A DNA stretch of 64,000 bases from Climacium dendroides. Taxonomy: Eukaryota > Streptophyta > Bryopsida > Hypnales > Climaciaceae. Every line of letters begins with the position of its first letter. Positions within the stretch are counted from its first letter, which is position 1. Below are positions 37,465-48,044 of the stretch, in pieces. The DNA is taken from assembly GCA_950106755.1 (NCBI GenBank), contig OX467086.1:20416001-20480000 (forward strand). The letters run 5' to 3'. The position numbers and the translations under genes were made by a program. Below the pieces are notes generated by a model, which did no database searches, was not told the origin of the DNA, and saw nothing but the letters and a program-made list of their open reading frames with translations.

Positions 37465-37811
37465 ATGGAGAATAGAGACTCTTGCAACTCCAAGCCTCGG
37501 AGCAGGAGCCGCAAGGCCCTTTCTAAAATTAAGAGAAAGCTAATAAAGGACCACAAAGCCACCAAGTGGCTTCTGCAACTACATTTGCAGAGACTTTGAG
37601 ATGTGAACCTCACTAACAGTCTGTGAACATCAAGGAGACACTGGACGATTTTTTTTCTGATGAACCTGTTGGTGCAATCCGATCAAGAAATGATTGATTC
37701 TGTGTTGATTTTTGGTGAATTCTTGGAGAGTGGAGAAGGTGCTATGGGCCATCACTTCAGATCCTTGTATCTTTTTTTTTTACCACATCTCTAAATGATT
37801 TGGAAAAAAAA
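37465..37811 (+). pseudogene. Possible decayed coding frame with two in-frame TGA codons
   Basis: One frame from the ATG at 37,465 gives a basic segment (SKPRSRSRKALSKIKRKL), then TGA, nine codons, TGA, then DQEMIDSVLIFGEFLESGEG and on to TAA near 37,811. Composition is richer in GC than the flanks. Both breaks are TGA, as expected if CGA codons were lost by methylcytosine decay. No family recognised; chance is possible. Confidence 0.25.
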
Positions 37812-40478
37812 TAAACATCAAAATCATGATGATATGTACCCTTGGGAAAAATATTTGAGTTTTTGAGGCACTTTTGAGCATTCTGATTTGAGAATATGTA
37901 CAAAGTACTGCCTAACCTAATATCTTTCATCAATCTTGTCAATGGTGGTATTTTCTCAAAAATTGTGCCATTTTGTCCATCTTTTTTTTTCTTATTAAGA
38001 TAGCTACTAGTAAGTCTTCATTTAATTCTTTCATGGCAATTATCAAAATTATTCCACACCAATGAGGAATTATGCTTGTTACAAGAGATAGTCAAGAAAA
38101 CAAAGAGCTATGAGTCTTCCTCCCTTGGTCTTTTAGGGATTAAACTCTAAAGGACAGACTGTCTAGCCCTATGTCCATGGATTCGAGCTTCACAATTCTT
38201 CTCTGTATTTGCTTCCATTTTGCAACTAAATATGAATGAAAATTTTTGTATTGATTTTTTAGAGATGAAATCCCATGTCTTCTATATGTGCTAAACATTT
38301 CAGATATTTTGTAAAAGTTAGAAATTATTGTGACTTTTTTTAAGGAAAAAATGAAAAACATTAACATCAAATACTCTTTCCATCCCAAAATGATCTTCCT
38401 ATTTGACTAAAAGTTCCGGATTCAGGTCAAATTTGTTTATTTTTTAAATTCTATTTTGAGCTAGAAATGAAGGTCTATACTCTCCTATTGTCTTCCAAAT
38501 TTGAGTTGTGGATTCATTTTTGAATTTAAGTTGTGGAGCTTCGAAATGTGAGTTTGGAGGGCCTTTGCAGGAAAAGTACTACTAGCCAATCAATTGAACA
38601 CTCTACGCACTATTTGTTGTCATTTTTTCTCTTTCCACTGTGTAAGTTGAAGTTTCCATGTCCATTGCATACTTCTGAAAGTGCTGTACATAACCACTAC
38701 TTAGATTGCATTGATTACCGGACTTGTGCATTGTTGATGAACTTATTTGTTGAATTATGTAGCCCCTCAAATAGATGTGTACTTCTGCATCACATCCACT
38801 TTGTAAAAAAATTTGAAATTTTTAGCATAGGTGTATTTTTTAGAGTAGAACATCATAGTATAAAACAAAGTTACCGTGTCATTTTAAAACTAGGAAATAA
38901 AAAAAGCATATATATAGGTTCAAAGTTCAAATTCTTGTTCAAATTGTAATAACTCATTGAATTTTAATATTTAAAAAAATTCCAATTAGAATAGAAACTA
39001 AATTTAATAAAAATCCATTTCATTAGTTGACCTCAAATTCAAAAAATATCACATTTTGGGCTAAAATTCATATCAAGAGTAAAAAGCATGAATTGGTCAA
39101 AATATACACTACAAGGGTGATCTATGGATTAAGCATTTTTTTTCTTTAGAAAAGTGAATAATACCATAATAAAGAAAAATTCAACAATATTCACCAAAAA
39201 TGAATTCAAGCAATGAAGCAACTCCCCCATAAAAATTGGATGGAAAAAATATTATTTTTCATCCTACAATTCCAATTGAAGTCATCCAAAGGAAAAAAAA
39301 TCTGTAGTGTCTTTTAGAGGTAAAACAATAAACAATTTACTCTTTTGTCAATGAAAAAAATTATTAAAAATTTGAAATCAATGTTGATGTGTGGGTTCTT
39401 TTTTGATAAAGAGGAAATGCCATGAGAAGACACGATCTACCAATTAATCAATTATATCATACTAATATACCATATATTTTATGTCCATACATATTTATAT
39501 ACCATGTACCACATACCCATATATATTTCATATATTGTATTCTATAAAATATTATATTTATTGTATCAATGTATATGTATCATAAATCCTAACTTCGTTT
39601 AATAGTCAAGATCATTTGTTTGGCAACGTGATCAATGACTACTTTTTTTTCTTGCTATTGTTTATTGATGACATTAATTGAAGGGGGGGCGCAATTTCCC
39701 TCATTTACAACAACAAATCATGTTTTTTCCACTAAGGGTGCTAATGGGCCTGGGTGAATGTGAGTTCATCTTTTTGCCACATTTATATGAAGGTGTAGTA
39801 TAAACAAGAGGGTTTAAAAAACTTGGAATCTATTTTTTCCTAAACCATAATGCAATTAAGAATAGGATCTAGTTTAATTTCTAGAAACAAATATAATTTG
39901 AAGACAATAGGGTTGTAGAAATTCAAATAAAATAAGTGATTTGGAGGTATCTTACTAAAGTCTTGGGTAGATGTTGTTGACTTCATAATTTAGATTTTTT
40001 GTATACTAATCCATGGATGCTAATCATGATAATTCATGTGAAGCTTTGTTTCACATCATTCCAATAACTATTGCAAAAATTAGAATTCTTTTTTAATTTC
40101 AATGTGAAACAATGCATTGTAATGATGCAATAAATTGTAATTAACGTGCAAACCCATGAAACAACAATAACCACATGATAATTGTTGACAAACTGTAGGA
40201 TCTAAATTTTGTAATGTTCTACTACAAGTGAATGACACTTTCAATATACTCTTAGTCATCAAGATCAAATAATAAGAACATTAATAACTTTATGTATACT
40301 AGTAATGTAAAGTGCTCTAAAAGCAACCCTATTCTAGAATCAACCTCTAATGCAAAGTTACATTTTGCTTCAATGTATCGATAGTGTATAGTTGGGTCTA
40401 ATTTACTTACAAACTATCTACTGTGTCATTCAAAAAAAATTGCATAATAAAGAGTAGAATTGGCATTTTTCATCTTGT
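37812..40478. other. AT-rich spacer with scattered repeat debris
   Basis: A possible mariner-type left end (TACTCTTTCCATCCCAAAAT) is at 38,369. A 138-codon plus-strand frame (38,533-38,949) is AT-driven and has no motif. A CATAT-rich tract lies at 39,445-39,590. No gene is supported. Confidence 0.45.
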
Positions 40479-40706
40479 TTAACCCTTAATTGACAAGCTA
40501 GTGATTGTAAAAATCGTATGTTTGGGTACTGTGTGAATTGTTGGCTTAAAAAAATGAAAAACACTCATTGGGAGACAAGCTACTATAGAAGACGTTCTTT
40601 TTTCACACAGAATTTGGAGGATGAATAGTTGCACTTTTGTCCTATATAGAAAGATTTTGTGTCATCCATCAGATGCAAAATGTCTACCTTGACATTTAAG
40701 GGTTAA
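40479..40706 (-). mobile_element. Family C MITE, inverted
   Basis: Ends TTAACCCTTAATTGACAAGC and CATTTAAGGGTTAA. In reverse complement it follows 41,517-41,748 (CCTAYATAGGACAAAAGTGC, CAAATTCTGTG, AAGCCAACAATTCACAC). It sits inside a family A remnant (TAGAATTGGCAT just upstream). Confidence 0.6.
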
Positions 40707-41516
40707 TTAACAATTGATTCTTATGCAATTGCAATTAAGTATACCAAATTTTAGTTTCAAAAAACCAAAATTCTATTTTGGGTGAAATTTTTATGTTTAA
40801 TTTTTATGGTTTTATAGGATAAATTATTGAAAAACATTGGAGATGAATTTTTTAAAATTTGATTGCAAAGATATGTAGAAAACATCTACATGCACATCTT
40901 TTGTTCAACAAGCATCTCCAAAAAAGTTTCACAATAATTATTCCTCTTATAGAGATTTCAATATTGAGGTGACAATGTCTCAATTTTGAAAAATAGGTTT
41001 TCTTTTTTTTGTAGTTTGATTTTGACAAGGTAATTGTACCATTGTGTTCAAATATGCAATGTGAAGGTCAAAATTAATACCAAAATTTAGTTAAAATATA
41101 AAATATCTATTTCACAAAGTTTGGTCATATGACATTTCATATTGAATTCTTCCAAGATTATGTTTTTGGTGCTCTATGGAGTATTTTTTAAATATAAAAG
41201 ATGTGCATATGGATGTTCCCTACATATCTATACAATTGAATTTTAAAAATTCATCACCAATTGTTTTTAATAAAATATTATATAAAACCATGAAAAATGA
41301 CTTCAAAATTCACCCAAAATGGAATTAACATGCTTTTTTGAAACCAAAATTTGATATGCTTGATTGGGATTGCATAAGAATTGAATGAGTGTTAATTATG
41401 CAAGACGAGAAATTCCTATTCTTATCTATGCTATGCAAAAAAACTCAATGGCACAAAATAGTCAATTTGTAAATGAACTAGCCCCCCCCTTTGTACATTT
41501 TAGGAGGTGGTCATTA
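40707..41516. other. AT-rich spacer between two family C copies
   Basis: There are imperfect inverted segments around 40,760-41,010 and 41,090-41,350: TTGAAAAACATTGGAGATGA against TTCATCACCAATTGTTTTTA, and AAAACCAAAATTCTATTTTG against its inverse near 41,320. This suggests a further foldback repeat, loosely paired. No gene. Confidence 0.4.
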
Positions 41517-41748
41517 TTAACCCTTAAAACGATGCCGAGAACATTTTCTAGCCGAAGAATGACAAAGAATCTCTCCATGCAAGACAAAAGTGTAACTGAT
41601 TCATCTTCCAAATTTTGTGGGAAAAGGGAACGTCTTCTATAGTAGTATGTCTTCTAGTAAGTGCTTTTTCATTTTTTTTAAGCCAACAATTCACACGGTA
41701 CCTAAACAAATGATTTCTACGGTGACCGACTCATCGTTTAAGGGTTAA
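41517..41748 (+). mobile_element. Family C MITE, best copy (232 bp)
   Basis: Terminal inverted repeats are TTAACCCTTAAAACGATG and CATCGTTTAAGGGTTAA. The internal sequence is non-coding. Copies at 32,995-33,227 and 40,479-40,706 support the boundaries. Confidence 0.8.
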
Positions 41749-41752
41749 TGAC

Positions 41753-42028
41753 TAAGGTGGGTACACCTAAAACCGCCACTAATTGCTACTGAGCCTATTT
41801 CCTAATATTGGATTGGTCAACTTTTCATATGTTCTTGTTGGCAAGTGAAAGGAGATTCCAACGCACCAAAGAACGTGGCATTTGGATACTGTATGCAAAA
41901 GTTATTAAGGAACAAAGTTTGGTTCTGAAAGTGTTTCTTCTACATAGGTACAGAACTGATTTTGGAGATGTACATATGGTATAGATGGCGGTTTAAGGTC
42001 AGTGGCACATTTGGGTGTACCTACCTTA
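41753..42028 (+). mobile_element. Family B MITE, best copy (276 bp)
   Basis: AGGTGGGTACACCTAAAAC and the inverse of TTGGGTGTACCTACCT form about 25-nt terminal repeats with a few mismatches, and TA flanks both sides. It is non-coding and only four bases from the end of a family C copy. Confidence 0.75.
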
Positions 42029-42029
42029 C

Positions 42030-42220
42030 CACCTTTTCCAACTTCAAAACTTTGTAAGTGATTCCACAGAGGTCCAAAAAACATGAAACGACTTGGGTTA
42101 GTTGCGAATTCCAATTTTTTTTTTTTTCTATGAAAATGTACTGAAAATTGTTTTGAGGAGTTTAGCTTCCCCAAAAATCTGAAAAGGTCGCTTGGAAGAG
42201 CAGACTAATGTACCTTGAGT
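42030..42220 (+). mobile_element. Family A MITE fragment
   Basis: TCCACAGAGGTCCAAAAAAC, GAAACGACTTGGGTTAGTTG and TTTTGAGGAGTTTAGCTTCC are family A blocks. The left terminus is missing where family B ends. Confidence 0.6.
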
Positions 42221-42427
42221 ATATTCATTATTTTTTCTTGGGTAAATCAACTCCAGGACTTGGATTGGATTCTCTGGTCCTTCACTTCACTTCACTTGCA
42301 TGGCATCTTCTTCAAAGCAGTCTCATGACCGAGTGAACCGAGTGAAAAGCAAAGCACTTGTGGAGTATTTTTCATATTTTTTTCTTGTAGAGAATCTTCA
42401 CCATTTGAATTGAAAAGGTTGTAAACT

Positions 42428-43522
42428 TGACCCCGAAGGATCCAAGACCTTTTTTCTGCCAAAAAACACTCAAAACTGCTATTTTTATTGCAAAGAGAAA
42501 AAGAATTTTGAAAATTGTTTTTCTTTTCCACATCTAACCATAGGATCTTACACCTATCTAGTATGAGAATGTATGGAAATTTTTTTAGAAATTTTGATTG
42601 CACAGATTGCAAGATACCTACGTTTAAAATGGGAAAAACAAGTATTTTTTGCTCATTGCGGGATTAGATTATTTGACTTTGAACCTGTTTAACTTTAATT
42701 TTTTGCACTACAGAGTTTTTAGCTTTAAATCTTTAGGGTGGAGAATTGAGTTGATTATCTAGGGTAAAAGAATTTTTTTTTAAACTTAATTTTTATACTT
42801 AAAAAAATTTAGTAAATAGAAGTAGTTATGAGATAGAAGGAAAATCTAAATTATTAATATCTCAGAAATGGAATTAAAATGCACTAGTCCCAATAGTAGG
42901 ATTGTTCTAGATTCTAGAATGCAAACTAAACCATGTGGAACTTTTGTTTTTTGAAAATTGTATGAATTGCATTCAGAAATGAGTCCTACAAGTTATTTTT
43001 CCAAAAAGATGCTCTAATTGCCCCCAAAACAAGATTGTCTATAATTTTCTCATAACAAATCCAAATGGAGTGAATCAAACTTTCTATGTAAAAAAAATAT
43101 AATCTATGAGAAAAAAATTTAAGAAAAAAATTCAAATTTTTGAAGTTTTTTTTGCTGCCCTTTCCCCCCACCCTTCCCCTTCTCCACTATTTTGAGTATA
43201 ACTTTTGTTCCCGAGCACCGACTCAAAAATGAATTACATTTTTACAAAGCTAATCAAATTTTCTATTTTCAAAAAAAGTTTCAAAAAATCAAGACAAAAA
43301 ATGAGACCATAGGTACCTGCCCAAAATTCCACTTGTCTCCTAAAGGGACAAATGAGACCATAGGTACCTACCTAAAATCCCACTTGTCTTCCAAAGGGAC
43401 AAATGAGTCTATAGGTATTTGCCCAAAATTCCACTTGTCTCCCAAAGGGATAAAGAGACCATAGGTACCCGCCCAAAATCCCACTTGTCTCCCAAAGAGA
43501 CAAATGGTCCTTTAGGAGTTAA
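42428..43522 (-). mobile_element. Family E element, inverted copy (1.1 kb)
   Basis: The + strand starts TTGACCCCGAAGGATCC and ends GGTCCTTTAGGAGTTAA. It matches the reverse complement of 27,189-28,419 but lacks the family A insertion and carries a tandem expansion near its right end. Confidence 0.75.
43300..43505. repeat. Four tandem 51-bp repeats in family E
   Basis: AATGAGACCATAGGTACC plus a CAAAATYCCACTTGTCTCC block starts at about 43,300, 43,351, 43,402 and 43,453. The other family E copy has this block once (about 27,210-27,260), so the expansion happened in this copy after transposition. Confidence 0.85.
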
Positions 43523-45980
43523 CTTATGGAGGATGCTTTTAATCTTCATAGTCACCAATGTGCCATGTGTTGGTATGTTGCAATGCCAAGAAACAAAGTC
43601 CGTGCACCCCTCCTACCTAAAGGCTTTTTGATGATACTAAAAACACAATTAGGGACACATGATCTAAGAGATTTCACTATTACAAATATAAATAAATAAA
43701 AAATCCTAATTTAATGTATAGACTAGTGTGCCCTTGTGCCCTTGCCATAATCAAAAGAAAATAAAAATAAATTTTTAATTTAAAAAAAAATAACTCAAAA
43801 ATCCATAATTTTTTCATAGTAGGTCCAAACGCCAAGAAAGAAAGTACATCCGCCCCTCTTTGAATAGAACTTTCCAATAGTACCAAGCATGTGACTAGGA
43901 GACATATGATCTAAAGTTCTATTGTCTCCTTGGGTGACAAAATGGATTTCAAGTAGGCTCTTATGGTCTTAAATTTTCATCAAGATTTTTTGAAATTCTT
44001 TTTGAATATAGGAAAATGTTTAAGCATTTGGGGGAATATATTTTCTATAAAAAATGGTGCCTAAAAGCAAAAAAATTGCTATCCTATGTCCAAAATGGGG
44101 TTCATTGAGCAATCCCCCCCCCCCAAATAGCTGTTGACAAATGCAGTTTTTTTTAGTAATAAGTACAAGTACATCTTTCATTTGATTTGAAGTTACTTCT
44201 TGTATTTCCTTCCATTTAAATTCTCTTTGGCAATAAACTCCTATAATGGAATAAAACCAATGGTATAGAAATCCAATGAAATGTAAAAAAAATTGAATTT
44301 TAAAATTACAAGACTGGATTCAATCAAAACTTTAAAAAAAAAAAAATTATAATAGAGATAGAGTCACCAACCAAAGAACTTATATAAAGGATTGGTAGAA
44401 AATGGGAAACAAATGATAACAAGTAGTACAACTTATAATTCAAAAATGTCCATTAATACTATACAATTTACATGTAGTGTCACTTATATTCCTTTGAATT
44501 GGAGTGAGTGATAGTTGCATTTAAAAGCTAATTTATCCCAAATCATCCTCTTACCAATTGTGTTGCCTTTGCACACTTGTTCAAAATTTCAAGATTAAAA
44601 TATCATGAAAGTATAGATAGAAGACATAAAGATAGAAAACTTTAGAGAATGGTGGCTTTTGCTTGTGCTTCCCCCCAACAAAATTTACCACATAGCCTCA
44701 CAATTCCACTATTATTGTTATATTAAGCAAACAATATGATTATTTTAGGCTTATTAATCCCTAAATGGCCAACTATCCAATCACTACATTATAAAGGTTT
44801 TGAAAAGTGCACTTCATTCAAAAAATCAATTTGTTTCTAAAGCATCCCAAAAAATCATATAAAATATTATATCAACAATAAGACCAAAGAATGCTCACTC
44901 TCCATAAAGTAAGTAATATATACTACTTCTATTTTTGAAGAATGTCCTTATTTCTTTTGTATTTTACAAAGGGAGTACTCAATTTTGCAAACTTATAATT
45001 ATTTATTGAAATTTCAAAAGATGATGACTAATTTTTCTATAATTAATCCCTCAAGGTCTAGGACCTTTTTGGATTTTAGAACATCATTGCTTTTGAAGTG
45101 TTATAGTCCAAAGTGTCTTTAAGGTATAGAAATCTCAATTGTATAATCTTGTAGTGAATGTATTGTACATGATGGGAATCAAATTTGGAGTCATTTGGCC
45201 TTATAGATTGCAAGATTATAATGTTTTAGAGTAGAATAAGGATGCTGAAATTTTTTAAGCAATACATTTGGAGGTGAAATCCAATTTCTAAACCTACTCA
45301 AATGAAAGAAAATTAACTATAAAGTGCTTCAAAACAAGCATACAAACACATTGGTGAAAGAAAATATCATTTAATAGTGACTCATTGTGTTTGCAAAATG
45401 GCTTTAAAATGTCAAAAATAGCAAGAAAAGTTGCAAAAAACACATCTAAGGTTGAACCTCCTTCTACTAAAATGTTTTTAAGTCATTTGTAACTTCTTGA
45501 AATGATATGAAATTTCAACCACACAAACTAGACTAGTGTGTGCAACACTTCCAAAAACATTGATTGGAAATGGACACTATATGAAGAAGAAACTAGTTGT
45601 TGAAGTTCATTGTAATCCAAAAATGTCCAAATTTTGAATTTTGAATTGCTCCCAAACATTCAAAATACGTTGGATTGGCATGAAATTTTTTTATCATAGT
45701 AATTAGACTTCAAGGGAAAGAGAACCCAACAATTTTTTTTATTGAAAACTAACATTGAATGAAGGACACAAAGCCCCCAAAGTTGCAGCCATGAGAATGC
45801 AGTGTAGTGAACTCAAATTGAATTGGTGAACTTTGAATGGCTTCCAAAAAATTAGCACATCTTGTATTGATATAAAACTCTTACCACCCAAACCAGAACA
45901 CAGAGTGCAGATTTTCCAGCAAGTTTTATTGAATTTGGACATCAAATGCAAAAGTTACATCACTTCAAATTGGACTTTCA
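43523..45980. other. AT-rich spacer with a family E fragment
   Basis: Positions 43,915-44,110 resemble the left 230 bp of family E (CTTGGGTGACAAAATGGATT, GGGGGAATATATTTTCT, GTGCCTAAAAGCAAA). A short possible mariner relic (GGGAGTA at 44,970) follows. No gene is supported. Confidence 0.45.
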
Positions 45981-45982
45981 AA

Positions 45983-46127
45983 CTAAGGTAAACCAGCCTA
46001 GGACAGTCCACAGGCCAAAAAAAATTCTCATGATACACATTTCAAAAACTGGAATGTACACCATTAGTACAATTTTGCCTGTGATGAGATGGCTCCCATT
46101 TGGGTATTACAGGCATAGTTACCTTAT
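45983..46127. mobile_element. Small TA|AGGT...ACCT|TA MITE (about 145 bp)
   Basis: The ends TAAGGTAAACCAGCCTAGG and CAGGCATAGTTACCTTA form imperfect inverted repeats with TA at each flank. The interior is short and contains GGAATGTACACCATTAGTAC. Confidence 0.6.
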
Positions 46128-46342
46128 GTGAGCAAACTTTTGGTCACCTTTGCCCATGGTGAGGGGTTATGGGAGTTTGAGCATGTTGGGGTTTATTTGC
46201 CCCACAATTTGGATGGCCTGAATATTAAAAAGCCTGTGGCTCTAAAATGACCCCCCCCCCCTTACCGATAATTATTTTGTACTTTTTTTTAATAATCCAC
46301 ATCCATCGTTACTTGGCAACTTCTCGTCGTTATAGTCCAACA

Positions 46343-46800
46343 GATGGGTCATCCATCCTTTCCAATAAATTCATCCATAGATCCCATCTTGCCAAAATAC
46401 CATTTCAAGGGTCCAACCACCTTTTTATTTTCATTTAATGCAGATTTCATCCATTTCCATGAAGGTAGAATAGCTTCCTCATAAATGGGTGAAACCTATA
46501 ATATATGGGTGAAATTCATATTTATTCATCCAAAAGAATCTTCATTCATCTAAAATAAAGTGATGCCATTCCAAGATGTGGGTCATCCATCCTTTTCAAT
46601 AAATTCATCCATAGATCCCATCTTGCCAAAATACCATTTCAATGGTCCAACCACCTTTTTATTTTCATTTAATGTAGATTTCATCCATTTCCATGAGTGT
46701 AGAATAGCTTCCACATAAATATGTGAAACCTACAATATATGGATGAAATTCATATTTATTCATCCAAAATAAAGTGATGCCATCCCAAGATGTGGGAATA
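46343..46800. repeat. Tandem duplication, period about 233 bp, CATCC-rich
   Basis: GATGGGTCATCCATCCTTT at 46,343 and GATGTGGGTCATCCATCC at 46,575 start two copies that share CATAGATCCCATCTTGCC, GTCCAACCACCTTTTTATT and GATTTCATCCATTTCCATGA. The last block recurs once more at about 53,480. Confidence 0.8.
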
Positions 46801-47156
46801 TTTTGTGATTTTCATCCACTATAAAAGTAAGACTATATCTCACCAAAATATTCCCTGAAAAAAAGTCATCCCTTTTCAGCAAAAAAAAAACCCTTGGGCC
46901 CAAAAAAACAACCTTGGGCCCCCAAAAAATACCCCTTGGGCCCAACTCCCCCCTGGCTTGGACCTGGCAACGGTATGGCCACCGACACCTGGGATGGGAT
47001 GAGTCATCATAAATGAATGTGCAGTCTGTTGGGATTTTCTATTTACCGACAAAGGGTAGGCAGTCAGTTAGTTCACCCCTTTTTTCAACAAATATTTTCA
47101 ACAAACAATTCTAAGGAAGACTTGGGGGCCAAGCTAGGCCATTTGTCAGTGGTCTA

Positions 47157-48044
47157 GCGGAGTTTTACCTTTTGGGAAACGCAAGTTTAAAATTAAAAAA
47201 AATTCCGGAATGGATGGATGGGTGAGGAAGTGTGGTAATTTTGTATTTGTAGTCAATAAATAACATTATTTGACCAATGTTTGGGGGGTCCCTTTTGTTT
47301 CTGTAGAAAGAAAATGGAGGCCCCCCAACATTGTGACTTCTCAACCAACCAATGGTTCTTTTGCAACTGCCTAGTTAGTCAAGGATACTAGGGTTGCAAC
47401 TAGCCAATGACTCTCTGTAGCTTCCTAGTCTCAATGAATGATACTAGGGTTGCAACTTCCCAACCAACCAATAACTCTCTGTAACTTCTTAGTCTCAACG
47501 AATGATGCTAGGGTTGCAACTTCCCAACTAGCCAATGATTCTTTGCAACTTCCTAGACTCAACGAATGATACTAGGATTGCAACTTCCTAACTAGCCAAT
47601 GACTCTTTGTAGCTTCCTAGTCTCAACGAATGATACTAGCGTTGCAACTTCATAGTTAGTCAATGAAACGGAGTTTTACCTTTTGGGAAACGCAAGTTTT
47701 TTTATAAAAAAAAAATTGTCCGGAATGGATGGATGGATGAGGAAGTGTGGTAATTTTGTATTTGTAGTCAATAAATAACATTATTTGACCAATGCTTGGG
47801 GGTCCCTTTTGTTTTTGTAGAAAGAAAAGGGATGCCCCCCAACATTGTGAGTGGTTCTTTTGCAACTGCCTAGTTAGTCAAGGATACTAGGGTTGCAACT
47901 CTTCCTAGCCAATGACTCTCTGTAGCTTCCTAGTTTCAATGAATGATACAATTGGGTTGCAATTTATCAGCTAGCCAATGGCTCTCTGCAACTTCCTAGT
48001 CTCAACGAATGATACTAGCGTTGCAACTTCATAGTTAGTCAATG
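47157..48044. repeat. Nested tandem array: two large units with a 56-64-bp minisatellite
   Basis: Two large units start ACGGAGTTTTACCTTTTGGG at about 47,157 and 47,669 and share GGTAATTTTGTATTTGTAGT and a CCCCCCAACATTGTGA block. Each then holds repeats of a GTTGCAACTTCC...CCAATGACTCT...CTTCCTAGTCTCAACGAATG unit; in the first array GTTGCAAC lies at 47,393, 47,449, 47,513, 47,577 (ATTGCAAC) and 47,641. The second array is shorter and more worn. Confidence 0.85.

Noticed and set aside
38533..38949. 138-codon plus-strand frame
   Set aside because: Hydrophobic and Lys/Phe-rich composition follows the AT-rich DNA. There is no domain, and no GC rise such as the real exons show.
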